64,000 bases of DNA from Streptomyces sp. H27-C3 (lineage in GTDB: Bacteria; Actinomycetota; Actinomycetes; Streptomycetales; Streptomycetaceae). The stretch is from the NCBI RefSeq assembly GCF_030063415.1, contig NZ_JASITA010000003.1, positions 151,600 to 215,599 of the forward strand, read 5' to 3'. Positions 34,232-43,153 of the stretch are shown piece after piece. The notes under the pieces are model-generated. The model saw nothing but the letters and a program-made list of their open reading frames with translations, ran no database searches and was not told where the DNA came from. Position 1 is the stretch's first letter; the number at the start of each line of letters is the position of its first letter. The translations under genes and the position numbers were made by a program.

Positions 34232-34906
34232 GTGAACAAGGCGCAGCTCGTAGAAGCCATTGCGGACAAGGTCGGCGGCCGTCAGCAGGCCGCAGACGCG
34301 GTCGACGCGGTACTCGACGCGGTAGTCCGTGCAGTTGTGGCCGGAGACCGCGTGTCGGTCACCGGCTTCGGTTCGTTCGAGAAGGTCGACCGTCCGGCCC
34401 GGTACGCCCGTAACCCGCAGACGGGTGAGCGGGTCCGGGTCAAGAAGACCTCGGTGCCGCGCTTCCGCGCGGGTCAGGGCTTCAAGGACCTGGTCAGCGG
34501 CTCGAAGAAGCTCCCGAAGAACGACGTGGCCGTCAAGAAGGCGCCCAAGGGCAGCCTCTCGGGCGGTCCTTCCACCCGGACGACCGCCAAGGCCGCGGCC
34601 AAGAAGGCCACCGCCAAGAAGGCGACGGCGAAGAAGGCGATCGCCAAGAAGACCACCGCTGTGGCGAAGAAGGCCACTCCGGCGGCGAAGAAGACCACGG
34701 TGACGGCCAAGAAGGCCACTCCGGCGGCGAAGAAGACCACGGTGACGGCCAAGAAGGCCACTCCGGCGGCCAAGAAGGCCACCGCCACGGCCAAGAAGAC
34801 GGCACCCGCGGCCAAGAAGGCCGCCGCCGCCAAGAAGACCGCGCCCGCCAAGAAGAGCTCGGCGCGCAAGACCACCGCCAAGAAGGCCACTGTCAGGAAG
34901 AAGTAG
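34232..34906 (+). CDS. hupS: HU-family nucleoid protein with lysine-rich histone-like tail
   Basis: 224 aa. Residues 1-90 are a full HU domain (NKAQLVEAIADKVGG, VTGFGSFEKVDRPARYARNPQTGE, then VPRFRAGQGFKDLVSG). Residues about 100-224 are a Lys/Ala/Thr/Pro tail with KKATPAAKKTTVTA-type repeats, resembling mycobacterial Hlp/HupB and histone H1 tails. GTG 34232 is preferred because GAAGGGGA lies 5 nt upstream and it gives the standard M-NKAQL start; an in-frame ATG is at 34211. The S. coelicolor orthologue HupS compacts spore nucleoids. Confidence 0.95.
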   Translation: MNKAQLVEAIADKVGGRQQAADAVDAVLDAVVRAVVAGDRVSVTGFGSFEKVDRPARYARNPQTGERVRVKKTSVPRFRAGQGFKDLVSGSKKLPKNDVAVKKAPKGSLSGGPSTRTTAKAAAKKATAKKATAKKAIAKKTTAVAKKATPAAKKTTVTAKKATPAAKKTTVTAKKATPAAKKATATAKKTAPAAKKAAAAKKTAPAKKSSARKTTAKKATVRKK

Positions 34907-34928
34907 GGGCAGCGAGGCACTCACGCGC

Positions 34929-34960
34929 CGGGCCGGGCTCCCTCCGGGGAGCCCGGCCCG
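34929..34960. terminator. Terminator of hupS
   Basis: A perfect 13-bp GC stem (34929-34941 with 34948-34960) with a 6-nt loop between convergent genes, 22 nt after the hupS stop. Confidence 0.75.
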
Positions 34961-35018
34961 CGGTGTGTCCGGGGGAGCCCGGCCCCAGCAGGCACTTGGC
35001 CGGTCGGGCTCAAGGGAG

Positions 35019-35222
35019 TCAGAACGTCTGGAGCGTCACCAGGGTGATGCGCCGGGATTCCCCTTCGCCGTCGACCTCGATCCGCACCCGCTGCCCCGCC
35101 CGCAGCAGCCGCAGGCCGCCCGCGTCGAAGGCCGGGGCGTCGAAGTCCACCGGGGTGCCGTCGTCGAGCAGCACACTGCCGCTGCGGGTCTGGGAGTCGT
35201 ACGTGAACGCGGTCGCCTGCAT
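35019..35222 (-). CDS. Small OB-fold/cold-shock-like protein
   Basis: 67 aa. The alternating pattern AFTYDSQTRSGSVLLDDGTPVDF, then GQRVRIEVDGEGESRRITLVTL, suggests a compact beta barrel like a cold-shock domain, but canonical RNP motifs are not evident. The protein ends LQTF. It is convergent with hupS and lies 100 nt downstream of cofC on the same strand. Function unknown. Confidence 0.7.
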   Translation of the reverse strand: MQATAFTYDSQTRSGSVLLDDGTPVDFDAPAFDAGGLRLLRAGQRVRIEVDGEGESRRITLVTLQTF

Positions 35223-35321
35223 GGCGGCAGCGTATCGGGCCGGGCCGCGCAGCGCTCCGTACGGTCGCGGTACGAACCGGCGTTGCTACGACCGGCCGCG
35301 GGGAGCCGCGAGCGGTACGCC

Positions 35322-35984
35322 CTATACGCGCGGGGGTCCGCCCACGACGACCCCGCTGAGCCGCGCCGTGCGCACCCCCACCCCCAGCTCCACCGCCGCC
35401 CGCAGATCGTCCCCGGTGTCCACGTCCTGGCGTACGGAATCGACGCCGGTCAGCAGGATTTCCCGGGCGCCGGAGGCCGAATGGCGGGCCCTGGAAGCGC
35501 CGCCGAAGGCCGGGGCCAATTCCACACCGGGGGCCGCGCACAGCAGCGTCGTCCCCATTCCGGCCGCGTCGGCCAGAAAAGCGCGCGGAAATGTGGCCGC
35601 GTAATCGAGCACGTGCCGCAATTCCGCGGGACGCAGCGCGGGCAGATCGGCATTCAGCGCGGCGACGGCCGCGCCGGGCCGCGCGGCCCGCACCGTGTCC
35701 GCCCCGTACGCCAGCGCTGCGTTGAGTCCGGCGGCCGGAATATCCGCGGTGATTCGCGCTCCCAGTGCGGCCAGCGCGGCGCCGGCGGGCCCGTCGTCCG
35801 TGACGACCACCACATCGCGCACGGCGGGACAGGCCAGCGCCGCCCCCACCGTGTCCAGCGCGAAGGCGAGCGCGAGCCCCGGACGCAACGCGTCGCCCGA
35901 GGAGGGCGTGAGCCTGCTCTTGGCCAGCAACAGGGGCTTGAGGGGGACAACGAGGGACCAGGGAGCGGTCCGGAACGTGTTCAG
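35322..35984 (-). CDS. cofC: 2-phospho-L-lactate/phosphoenolpyruvate guanylyltransferase (F420 biosynthesis)
   Basis: About 220 aa of CofC/FbiD sequence: WSLVVPLKPLLLAKSRL at the N terminus, VVVVTDDGPAGAALAALG, ALNADLPALRP, and the C-terminal SVRQDVDTGDDLRAAVELG. It makes the guanylylated intermediate of coenzyme F420. The start is unusual. No ATG, GTG or TTG lies near the family N terminus, but a CTG at 35984 has GGAGGG exactly 7 nt upstream. In-frame ATG 36149 would add 55 residues unlike the family. A luciferase-like, possibly F420-dependent, enzyme lies at the end of the window. Confidence 0.85.
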   Translation of the reverse strand: MNTFRTAPWSLVVPLKPLLLAKSRLTPSSGDALRPGLALAFALDTVGAALACPAVRDVVVVTDDGPAGAALAALGARITADIPAAGLNAALAYGADTVRAARPGAAVAALNADLPALRPAELRHVLDYAATFPRAFLADAAGMGTTLLCAAPGVELAPAFGGASRARHSASGAREILLTGVDSVRQDVDTGDDLRAAVELGVGVRTARLSGVVVGGPPRV

Positions 35985-36181
35985 TGGCGAGCCCTCCGTC
36001 CAGTGCGCATCGGCCTCATTGTGGCCTGCCCGCCCGGTCGGGGGCACAGCGACGGGGAGGTGGGGCCCCGAAACCGGGGCGTACGGTGTTCTCGACAGAC
36101 AAGGGGCCTGGGGCCACACTTGTGCGCCTGACCAGGCGTATCGGTGCACAGAGCAGCCAGGTCCTAAAGGAAGGTGTCCGA

Positions 36182-36934
36182 GTGTCCCGCCGCAGAATCG
36201 GCTTCTGGTACCGCCTGGCAGCGGTCATCGCAAAACCGCCGCTGATGGTGCTGTTCAAGCGGGACTGGCACGGAATGGAGCACATTCCCGCCGAAGGCGG
36301 ATTCATCACCGCGGTCAATCACAACTCGTATCTGGACCCGCTGTCCTACGGGCACTTTCAGTACAACACGGGCCGTGTTCCCCGCCTCCTCGCCAAGGCC
36401 GGTCTGTTCCGGACGCCCTTCGTCGGCATGATGCTGCGCGGTACGGGCCAGATCCCCGTCTACCGCGACACCGGCAACGCCCTGGACGCGTTCCGTGCCG
36501 CCGTCGCCGCCATCGAGCACGGCGAGTGCGTGGCCTTCTATCCCGAAGGCACCCTCACCCGCGACCCCGACATGTGGCCGATGGAAGGCAAGTCCGGTGC
36601 GGCGCGCGTCGCCCTCCTGACGAAGGCCCCGGTCATTCCGGTGGCCCAGTGGGGCGCCAACTTGGCGATGCCGCCGTACGCCAAGGAGAACAAATTCCAG
36701 TTCTTCCCGCGCAAGACGCTTCAGGTGCAGGCGGGTCCGCCGGTCGACCTCGACCGGTTCTACGACCTGGACCCCACCCCCGACGTCCTGCGCGAGGCCA
36801 CCGAGCTCATCATGGCGGCCATCACCGAGCAGCTCGCGGACCTGCGCGGCGAGCCCGTGCCCGCCGAGCCGTACGACCACCGCACGGTCCGTGCAGAGCA
36901 GCGGCGCAAGGCCGCGGGAGAGGGCGCAAAGTGA
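36182..36934 (+). CDS. plsC: 1-acyl-sn-glycerol-3-phosphate acyltransferase family protein
   Basis: 250 aa from GTG 36182 with AAGGAAGG upstream. The acyltransferase blocks are NHNSYLDPLSYG (catalytic His and Asp), the GTGQIPVYRD region, FYPEGTLTRD and the VIPVAQWG region. It acylates lysophosphatidate at the membrane. It overlaps gpsA by 4 nt (GTGA), so the two phospholipid-precursor genes form an operon. It is divergent from cofC. Confidence 0.93.
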   Translation: MSRRRIGFWYRLAAVIAKPPLMVLFKRDWHGMEHIPAEGGFITAVNHNSYLDPLSYGHFQYNTGRVPRLLAKAGLFRTPFVGMMLRGTGQIPVYRDTGNALDAFRAAVAAIEHGECVAFYPEGTLTRDPDMWPMEGKSGAARVALLTKAPVIPVAQWGANLAMPPYAKENKFQFFPRKTLQVQAGPPVDLDRFYDLDPTPDVLREATELIMAAITEQLADLRGEPVPAEPYDHRTVRAEQRRKAAGEGAK

Positions 36935-37944
36935 CACGCCACCCGGTCAGGGCAGCCGTATTCGGAACGGGCTCCTGGGGCACGGCCTTCGGGATGGTCC
37001 TCGCCGACGCGGGCTGCGAGGTGACCCTCTGGGGCCGCCGCCCCGAGCTCGTCGAGGCCGTCAACACCACCCGGACCAACCCGGACTATCTGCCGGGCGT
37101 CGAACTCCCCGCGTCGCTGCGGGCCACCACCGACCCCGCCGAGGCCGCGGACGGCGCCGACTTCACGGTGCTCGCCGTGCCCTCGCAGACGCTGCGGATC
37201 AATCTCGCCGCGTGGGCGCCGCTGCTGCCCGCCGACACCCTGCTCGTCTCCCTGATGAAGGGCGTCGAACTCGGCACCGCGAAGCGGATGAGCGAGGTGA
37301 TCGAGGAGGTCGCCAAGGTCCCCGGCGAGCGCGTCGCGATCCTGACCGGCCCCAACCTGGCCAAGGAGATCGCCGCCCGCCAGCCGGCCGCCGCGGTCGT
37401 CGCCTGCCGGGACGAGGAGGCCGCCACCCGCTTCCAGGCCGCCTGCCACACCCCGTACTTCCGCCCGTACACCAACACCGACGTCGTCGGCTGCGAGCTG
37501 GGCGGGGCCGTCAAGAACGTCATCGCGCTGGCCGTCGGCATCGCGGACGGCATGGGCCTGGGCGACAACACCAAGGCCTCGCTGATCACCCGCGGGCTCG
37601 CCGAGACCACCCGGCTCGGCCTGGCCATGGGCGCCGACGCGCACACCTTCGCGGGACTCGCGGGCATGGGCGACCTCGTCGCGACCTGCTCGTCGCCGCT
37701 CTCGCGCAACAACACCTTCGGCAAGAACCTCGGGCGCGGCATGACGCTCCAGGAGACCATCGCGGCGACCAAGCAGACCGCGGAGGGCGTCAAGTCCTGC
37801 GAGTCCGTCCTGGATCTCGCGCGCCGGCACGACGTCGACATGCCGATCACCGAGACGGTGGTGAGCATCGTCCACGAGGGAAAGCCGCCGCTCGTCGCGG
37901 TCAAGGAACTGATGGCGCGCAGCGCCAAGCCCGAGCGCCGCTGA
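36931..37944 (+). CDS. gpsA: NAD(P)H-dependent glycerol-3-phosphate dehydrogenase
   Basis: 337 aa. Rossmann motif AVFGTGSWGTAFG at residues about 9-21, substrate-site Lys in ELGGAVKNVIALAVG, then GLGDNTKASLITRGLAE. It makes glycerol 3-phosphate for phospholipids. The GTG start overlaps the acyltransferase stop, so translation is coupled. It is followed within 31 nt by ddl. Confidence 0.96.
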   Translation: MTRHPVRAAVFGTGSWGTAFGMVLADAGCEVTLWGRRPELVEAVNTTRTNPDYLPGVELPASLRATTDPAEAADGADFTVLAVPSQTLRINLAAWAPLLPADTLLVSLMKGVELGTAKRMSEVIEEVAKVPGERVAILTGPNLAKEIAARQPAAAVVACRDEEAATRFQAACHTPYFRPYTNTDVVGCELGGAVKNVIALAVGIADGMGLGDNTKASLITRGLAETTRLGLAMGADAHTFAGLAGMGDLVATCSSPLSRNNTFGKNLGRGMTLQETIAATKQTAEGVKSCESVLDLARRHDVDMPITETVVSIVHEGKPPLVAVKELMARSAKPERR

Positions 37945-37975
37945 CGCGCGTACCTACGGGTACGCTCAGTGCGAT

Positions 37976-39130
37976 ATGAGCAGCGAGAACTCCTCCCACA
38001 GCCCTGAGCCGCAGCGCAAGCCGCGCGTAGCCGTCGTGTTCGGCGGTCGCAGCTCCGAACACGCCATCTCGGTCGTCACGGCCGGCGCCGTACTGCGGTC
38101 CATCGACCGTGAGAAGTACGATGTCCTGCCGATCGGGATCACCACGGACGGCCGCTGGGCCCTGACCAGCGACGATCCCGACCGGATGGCCATCGCCGAC
38201 CGGACCCTGCCGACCGTCGATGACCTCGCCGAATCGGTGGCCGGCGGCGTGGTCCTCTCCGTCGACCCGGGCAGCCGCGAGGTCGTCTACAGCGAACCGG
38301 GCTCGGTGCCCAAGGCGCTGGGCGAGGTCGACGTCGTCTTCCCCGTCCTGCACGGCCCGTACGGCGAGGACGGCACCCTCCAGGGGCTGCTGGAGCTCTC
38401 CGGCGTCCCGTACGTCGGCTGCGGCGTCCTCGCCTCGGCCGTCGGCCAGGACAAGGAGTACATGAAGCGGGTGTTCATCTCCTTCGGGCTGCCCGTCGGC
38501 CCGTACGAGGTCATCCGCCCGCGCGAGTGGGAACTGGACCCAGCCGCCACCCGGAAGAAGATCGTGGGCTTCGCCGCCGACCACGGCTGGCCGCTCTTCG
38601 TCAAGCCGGCCCGCGCCGGCTCCTCGATGGGCATCACCAAGGTCGACGACCTGTCCGGTCTCGACGAGGCGATCGAGGAGGCGCAGCGCCACGACCCGAA
38701 GATCCTCATCGAGTCGCTGCTGCGCGGCCGTGAGATCGAGTGCGGTGTGCTGGAGTTCGAGGACGGGCCGCGCGCGAGCGTGCCCGCCGAGATCCCGCCC
38801 GTCACGTCGCACGACTTCTACGACTTCGAGGCCAAGTACATCGACTCGGCCACCGGCCTGGTGCCGGCGCCGCTCACCGACGAGCAGACCGCCGAGGTGC
38901 GGCGGCTCGCGGTCGACGCGTTCGAAGCGGTGTCCTGCGAGGGCCTGGTGCGCGCCGACTTCTTCCTGCAGGAGAACGGCGAGTTCGTGATCAACGAGAT
39001 CAACACGATGCCGGGCTTCACCCCGATCTCGATGTACCCGCGGATGTGGCAGGAGAGCGGCGTCGCGTACGCGGAACTCGTCGACCTGCTGATCCAGGCG
39101 GCGCTGCGCCGCCCGACGGGTCTGCGCTAG
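37976..39130 (+). CDS. ddlA: D-alanine--D-alanine ligase
   Basis: 384 aa ATP-grasp ligase. N-terminal VFGGRSSEHAISVVTAG, serine-loop VGQDKEYMKR, omega-loop FYDFEAKYID with the EAKY Tyr typical of D-Ala-D-Ala (not D-Ala-D-Lac) enzymes, and C-terminal EINTMPGFTPISMYPRMW. It makes the peptidoglycan dipeptide. A TACGCT box about 9 nt before the ATG may be a promoter element. It ends 6 nt from the convergent DUF3515 gene. Confidence 0.96.
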   Translation: MSSENSSHSPEPQRKPRVAVVFGGRSSEHAISVVTAGAVLRSIDREKYDVLPIGITTDGRWALTSDDPDRMAIADRTLPTVDDLAESVAGGVVLSVDPGSREVVYSEPGSVPKALGEVDVVFPVLHGPYGEDGTLQGLLELSGVPYVGCGVLASAVGQDKEYMKRVFISFGLPVGPYEVIRPREWELDPAATRKKIVGFAADHGWPLFVKPARAGSSMGITKVDDLSGLDEAIEEAQRHDPKILIESLLRGREIECGVLEFEDGPRASVPAEIPPVTSHDFYDFEAKYIDSATGLVPAPLTDEQTAEVRRLAVDAFEAVSCEGLVRADFFLQENGEFVINEINTMPGFTPISMYPRMWQESGVAYAELVDLLIQAALRRPTGLR

Positions 39131-39136
39131 CGGGCC

Positions 39137-39604
39137 TCAGAGGCTGGACGGCACGGTCTTCTTCACCGGCCCCGCGAAGGCCGCCAACGGCGTGATGTCG
39201 TGGGCGTACTTCGCGGGGAAGGTGATCTCGACGTAGGCCTCGCGGTAGGTGCTGGTGAAGCGCTGGCCGCCGTTTTCCTGCGGCTCGTGCAGCCAGTTGA
39301 CGCCGTCGGCGTCCACTCCCTGCGCCTGCGGGTCCCCCATTTTCTCCGGTCGGGGGACCCCGCAGCGCAGTACGATCGCCGGGTCTCCCCACGCAGCGGT
39401 GAAGTCCGACCCGGGATCCGCGGTACGGGAGTCCTGGCCGTCGACCGACCCCGGCAGCTCCTTGTGCAGCGCCCGGCACACCGTGGCCGCTTCCGCGGAC
39501 AGGGTGGGAACCGGGATCGCCACGGCGTCGTCCGTCAGGGAGCAGCCCGCGGTGGCGAGCAGCAGGGCGGCGGACAGACACAGAAGCCGGCGGGGAGAAG
39601 TCAC
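39137..39604 (-). CDS. DUF3515 lipoprotein
   Basis: 155 aa. A lipoprotein signal with lipobox LATAGC (Cys at about residue 21) is followed by the DUF3515 domain (TVCRALHKELPGSV, then AAWGDPAIVLRCGVPRPE and the WLHEPQENGGQRFTSTYREAYVEI region). It is anchored outside the membrane; function unknown. Its place between ddl, thiL and the RAM-domain gene is typical of actinobacteria. GTG start. Confidence 0.9.
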   Translation of the reverse strand: MTSPRRLLCLSAALLLATAGCSLTDDAVAIPVPTLSAEAATVCRALHKELPGSVDGQDSRTADPGSDFTAAWGDPAIVLRCGVPRPEKMGDPQAQGVDADGVNWLHEPQENGGQRFTSTYREAYVEITFPAKYAHDITPLAAFAGPVKKTVPSSL

Positions 39605-39623
39605 CGGCCAAGCGTAGACGGGG

Positions 39624-39857
39624 CTACAGATGGACGACCGGGCAGGTCAGGGTGCGGGTGATGCCGTCCACTTGCTGGACCTTGGCCACCACCATGCGGC
39701 CGAGTGCATCGACCGTATCTGCCTGCGCACGCACGATCACGTCATAGGGTCCGGTCACGTCCTCGGCCTGGATCACTCCCTGAATCTTGCCGATGAGATC
39801 GGCGACGATCGACGCCTTGCCGACCTCGGTCTGAATAAGGATGTACGCCTGTACCAC
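39624..39857 (-). CDS. Stand-alone RAM domain (Lrp/AsnC ligand-binding) protein
   Basis: 77 aa from GTG 39857, with GGAGGT close upstream. The whole protein is one Lrp/AsnC effector domain (VQAYILIQTEVGKASIVADLIG, then GPYDVIVRAQADTVDALGRMV, ending LTCPVVHL), with no DNA-binding helix-turn-helix. Such SraA-like proteins may bind amino acids and regulate through partners. The stop lies 20 nt upstream of the DUF3515 start, so the two are probably co-transcribed. Confidence 0.9.
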   Translation of the reverse strand: MVQAYILIQTEVGKASIVADLIGKIQGVIQAEDVTGPYDVIVRAQADTVDALGRMVVAKVQQVDGITRTLTCPVVHL

Positions 39858-40083
39858 GGAACCTCCAGGGCGGCCACGAGGATCATGTGGGGAGAAGGGA
39901 CGCCACCGTATCGCGTCGTCGTGGGCAGCGGGGAGACTTGCGCGGCCGGTGACGCACGCGGTGCGGCGCACGGAGACAGAAGTTGACGTATGTGTTGACG
40001 GTACCGACAGCAGTGATGGCTCGCGACCGCAAGCTCAGCGGGTCCAAGGGGGTATCCGGGATGAATACGAGAGGCGAGACTCG

Positions 40084-41055
40084 ATGAAGGGCACTGTGGG
40101 CGAGTTGGGGGAGTTCGGGCTCATCAGAGAGCTCACTTCCCGGCTCACCTCCACCCCGGCGGTAAAGCTGGGGCCCGGTGACGACGCAGCTGTCGTGGCC
40201 GCTCCCGACCGACGGGTCGTGGCGAGTACGGACATTCTCCTTGAGGGGCGCCACTTCCGGCGCGACTGGTCCACCGCGTACGACGTGGGCCGCAAGGCAG
40301 CCGCACAGAACCTCGCCGACATCGCCGCCATGGGCGCGGTCCCGACGGCGCTGCTGCTCGGCCTCGTCGTCCCCGCCGAACTCCCCGTGGCCTGGCCGAC
40401 CGAGCTGATGGACGGCATCAGGGACGAGTGCCAGGTGGCGGGCGCGGCGGTGGTCGGCGGAGACGTCGTACGCGGCGACACCATCACGGTGGCGATCACC
40501 GCACTCGGTGATCTGCGCAACCACGAGCCGGTCACCCGATCCGGCGCCCACTCCGGCGACATCGTCGCCGTCACCGGATGGCTGGGCTGGTCGGCCGCCG
40601 GGCACGCGGTACTCTCGCGCGGCTTCCGCTCACCGCGGGCCTTCGTCGAGGCACACCGGCGCCCCGAACCGCCGTATCACGCGGGCCCCGCGGCCGCCGG
40701 GCTCGGCGCCACCGCCATGACCGACGTGAGTGACGGGCTCGTCGCGGACCTCGGGCACATCGCGGAGGCCAGCAAGGTCCGGATCGACCTGCGGTCCGGG
40801 CTGATCGACATTCCCTCGCAGATGTACGACATCGGGCAGGCCGTCGGCGTGGACCCGCTCCAGTGGGTGCTGACCGGCGGTGAGGACCACGCGATCGTGG
40901 CGACCTTCCCGCCGGACGTGAAACTGCCCGCCCGCTGGAAGGTGATCGGCGAGGTACTCAACCCGTCGGCGCTGCCCCAGGTGACTGTCGACGGCGCGCC
41001 GTGGACGAGCAAGGGCGGCTGGGACCACTTCGGCGACATCGAGACGGGGCAGTAG
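40084..41055 (+). CDS. thiL: Thiamine-monophosphate kinase
   Basis: 323 aa. The Mg/ATP motif is [13 protein letters not shown], followed by [34 protein letters not shown], and the C-terminal [17 protein letters not shown] and [13 protein letters not shown]. It phosphorylates thiamine phosphate to thiamine diphosphate. ATG 40084 gives the family length. The 226-nt upstream gap shows no TPP riboswitch. Confidence 0.95.
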   Translation: MKGTVGELGEFGLIRELTSRLTSTPAVKLGPGDDAAVVAAPDRRVVASTDILLEGRHFRRDWSTAYDVGRKAAAQNLADIAAMGAVPTALLLGLVVPAELPVAWPTELMDGIRDECQVAGAAVVGGDVVRGDTITVAITALGDLRNHEPVTRSGAHSGDIVAVTGWLGWSAAGHAVLSRGFRSPRAFVEAHRRPEPPYHAGPAAAGLGATAMTDVSDGLVADLGHIAEASKVRIDLRSGLIDIPSQMYDIGQAVGVDPLQWVLTGGEDHAIVATFPPDVKLPARWKVIGEVLNPSALPQVTVDGAPWTSKGGWDHFGDIETGQ

Positions 41056-41083
41056 CCGGCACACCCCCGGAGCCGCGGCGTAC

Positions 41084-41089
41084 TAGATT
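41084..41089 (+). promoter_or_regulatory. -10 box (TAGATT) for a leaderless thiD transcript
   Basis: TAGATT ends 7 nt before ATG 41097 and no Shine-Dalgarno is present. Confidence 0.4.
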
Positions 41090-41096
41090 CGCGGGT

Positions 41097-41900
41097 ATGC
41101 GAATACTTCCTTGTGTGCTCACCGTCGCCGGGTCCGACTCCGGCGGCGGTGCGGGCATCCAGGCCGACCTCAAGACGATGCTCGCCCTCGGTGTGCACGG
41201 CATGAGCGTGCTCACCGCGGTGACCGCGCAGAACTCGCTGGGCGTGCAGGGCGTCTGGGACCTGCCGGTGGAAGCTGTACGCGCCCAGTACCGCAGCGTC
41301 GTCGGCGACATCGGCGTACAGGCCGTGAAGACCGGGATGCTGTCGTCGGCCGAACTCGTCGAGGCCGTCGCCGAACTGCTGGCCGGCACGGACGCCCCGG
41401 TGGTCGTGGACCCGGTGGGCGTCTCCAAGCACGGGGACGCGCTGCTCGCCGACTCCGCGCTCGACGCCGTACGGACCAGGCTCCTGCCCACCGCGACCGT
41501 CGCGACGCCCAATCTCGACGAGGTGGCCCAGCTCACCGGCGTCCGGGTGGAGTCCGAGACAGACATGCGGCGGGCCGCCGACGCCCTGCTCGCGTTCGGG
41601 CCGCGGTGGGCGCTCATCAAGGGCGGGCACCTGACGGGCGAAGCGGTCGACCTGCTGACGGACGGCACCGACGAACACTGGCTGCGCGCGCCCCGGCACG
41701 ACAACCGGCACACGCACGGCACGGGGTGCACCCTCGCGTCGGCCATCGCGTCGGGTCTCGCGAAGGGCCTCGATGTGCCGCAGGCCGTGCGGGCCGCCAA
41801 GGAGTACGTGACCGAGGCGATCGCCGCCGGCTTCGCGCTCGGCGGCGGAATCGGCCCGGTCGACCACGGCTGGCGGCTCAGGAATAGTCCTTCAGCATGA
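41097..41900 (+). CDS. thiD: Hydroxymethylpyrimidine/phosphomethylpyrimidine kinase
   Basis: 267 aa ribokinase-fold enzyme. [18 protein letters not shown] at the N terminus, [20 protein letters not shown] and the anion-hole [15 protein letters not shown]. It follows thiL by 41 nt in a thiamine cluster. Its last 23 nt overlap the 3' end of the oppositely oriented monooxygenase gene, which suggests that gene was inserted very close to thiD. Confidence 0.96.
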   Translation: MRILPCVLTVAGSDSGGGAGIQADLKTMLALGVHGMSVLTAVTAQNSLGVQGVWDLPVEAVRAQYRSVVGDIGVQAVKTGMLSSAELVEAVAELLAGTDAPVVVDPVGVSKHGDALLADSALDAVRTRLLPTATVATPNLDEVAQLTGVRVESETDMRRAADALLAFGPRWALIKGGHLTGEAVDLLTDGTDEHWLRAPRHDNRHTHGTGCTLASAIASGLAKGLDVPQAVRAAKEYVTEAIAAGFALGGGIGPVDHGWRLRNSPSA

Positions 41901-43119
41901 TCGCCGAGGCGGCCTTCTCCGTGAGCCTCTTGAAGACTCCGGCGAGCAGCCGCGAGCTCAGCATCCGGTAGGCGCGGTCGCGCTGGCGGACCTTCTTCTC
42001 GGTGGGCGGCGCCAGGAACGGGCCCGCGCCCTCCGCCGTCTTCTGGCAGCCCTTCGCGTAGTCGGTGACCTCGGCCTCGTAGGCGGCGAACGCGACCTGG
42101 TGGTCGCCGCCTACGAGAGCCAGTTCACCGGCCAGGACGTAAGCGCAGACGATGGCGGAGCCGGTGCCCATGCCGCCCATCGTGGCGCCGTACCCTGCGT
42201 CACCGAGTAGCACGACCCGGCCCTTGGACAGCCGCTCGACGTGGACCTGCGCGATCGCGTCGAAGTACAGACTCTCCGTCGCCTCCAGCGCCGCCAGGAT
42301 CCCAGGTGTCTCCCAGCCCACGTCCGCGAACCGCTCCGCGAGGATCTTCTTCTGCGCGGCGATGTCGTGCCGGTCGTAGTCCAGCCGCTCCGAGGCGAAG
42401 ACCAGCGCCGCGCCGGCCCGCTCCGGGTCGCCGTCGTAGTTGGAGAGGGAAACCATCCGGTCGGGCTCGCTGTAGATCCGGGCGGTCCGGTCCAGACCGA
42501 GGTGGTTGGGCAGGTCGAAGCCCGCGACGTAGTACCCGAGATGGCGCAGGGAGTGCCCCTCGTCGCCGAAGGCCAGCCGGCGGGTGTGCGAGTGCAGGCC
42601 GTCGGCTCCGACGACGAGGTCGAAGCGGCGCGGGGCGCCCTGGTCGAAGGTGACTTCGACCCCGTCGGCGTCCTCGGCCAGGGTGGCGATGGAGTCCCCG
42701 AAGACGTACTCGACACGGTCCTTGGTGCGCTCGTAAAGGATCTCGGAGAGGTCACCGCGGAAGATCTCGACGTCGCCGCTCATGAACGCGGCGGGCAGGT
42801 CCACCCGCGCGCTCCCGTCGGCGTCGACGACGGTCTGGCAGCCCATGTGGGTCTGCCGGGCGTGGACCTCGTCCCAGATGCCCAGGCGCTGGAGCGCCGT
42901 GCGGTGCGCCCGGCCGCGGAAGTCGACGGCGAAGCCGCCCTTGCGCAGGGCGGGCGCCTTCTCGACGACGGTGACGTGCGCGCCGTACTTCGAGAGCTGG
43001 AGGGCGAGTGCGGGACCGGCGACGCTGGCACCGGAGATCAGAACGCTGAGGTGGTCGAGCCGCTGCGCGGTGCCGGCCTGCGGGGTGTTGCTCTGCGAGG
43101 TCTCGCTCTGCTTCGTCAT
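41878..43119 (-). CDS. FAD-dependent monooxygenase
   Basis: 413 aa aromatic-hydroxylase-type flavoprotein. The FAD-binding region is [20 protein letters not shown] (GxSxxGxxxA variant), then VVEKAP, the DG motif [13 protein letters not shown], and the GD motif [16 protein letters not shown]. The C-terminal region is short. Related enzymes include TetX-like and polyketide-tailoring hydroxylases. It lies 34 nt downstream of a SARP/AfsR-like regulator on the same strand, as in many secondary-metabolism cassettes, and its 3' end overlaps thiD. Substrate unknown. Confidence 0.88.
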   Translation of the reverse strand: MTKQSETSQSNTPQAGTAQRLDHLSVLISGASVAGPALALQLSKYGAHVTVVEKAPALRKGGFAVDFRGRAHRTALQRLGIWDEVHARQTHMGCQTVVDADGSARVDLPAAFMSGDVEIFRGDLSEILYERTKDRVEYVFGDSIATLAEDADGVEVTFDQGAPRRFDLVVGADGLHSHTRRLAFGDEGHSLRHLGYYVAGFDLPNHLGLDRTARIYSEPDRMVSLSNYDGDPERAGAALVFASERLDYDRHDIAAQKKILAERFADVGWETPGILAALEATESLYFDAIAQVHVERLSKGRVVLLGDAGYGATMGGMGTGSAIVCAYVLAGELALVGGDHQVAFAAYEAEVTDYAKGCQKTAEGAGPFLAPPTEKKVRQRDRAYRMLSSRLLAGVFKRLTEKAASAIMLKDYS

Positions 43120-43153
43120 GCCCCGAGGCTGCCGGAGCCCCCTGACCGTCCGC

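Noticed and set aside
34590..34890. Regular short repeats that could suggest a tandem array or CRISPR
   Set aside because: They are in-frame codons of the Lys/Ala/Pro histone-like tail of HU; there are no unique spacers of constant length.
39858..40083. Possible TPP riboswitch upstream of thiL
   Set aside because: The conserved CUGAGA and core THI-box features are not seen; only generic promoter-like TTGACG copies are present.
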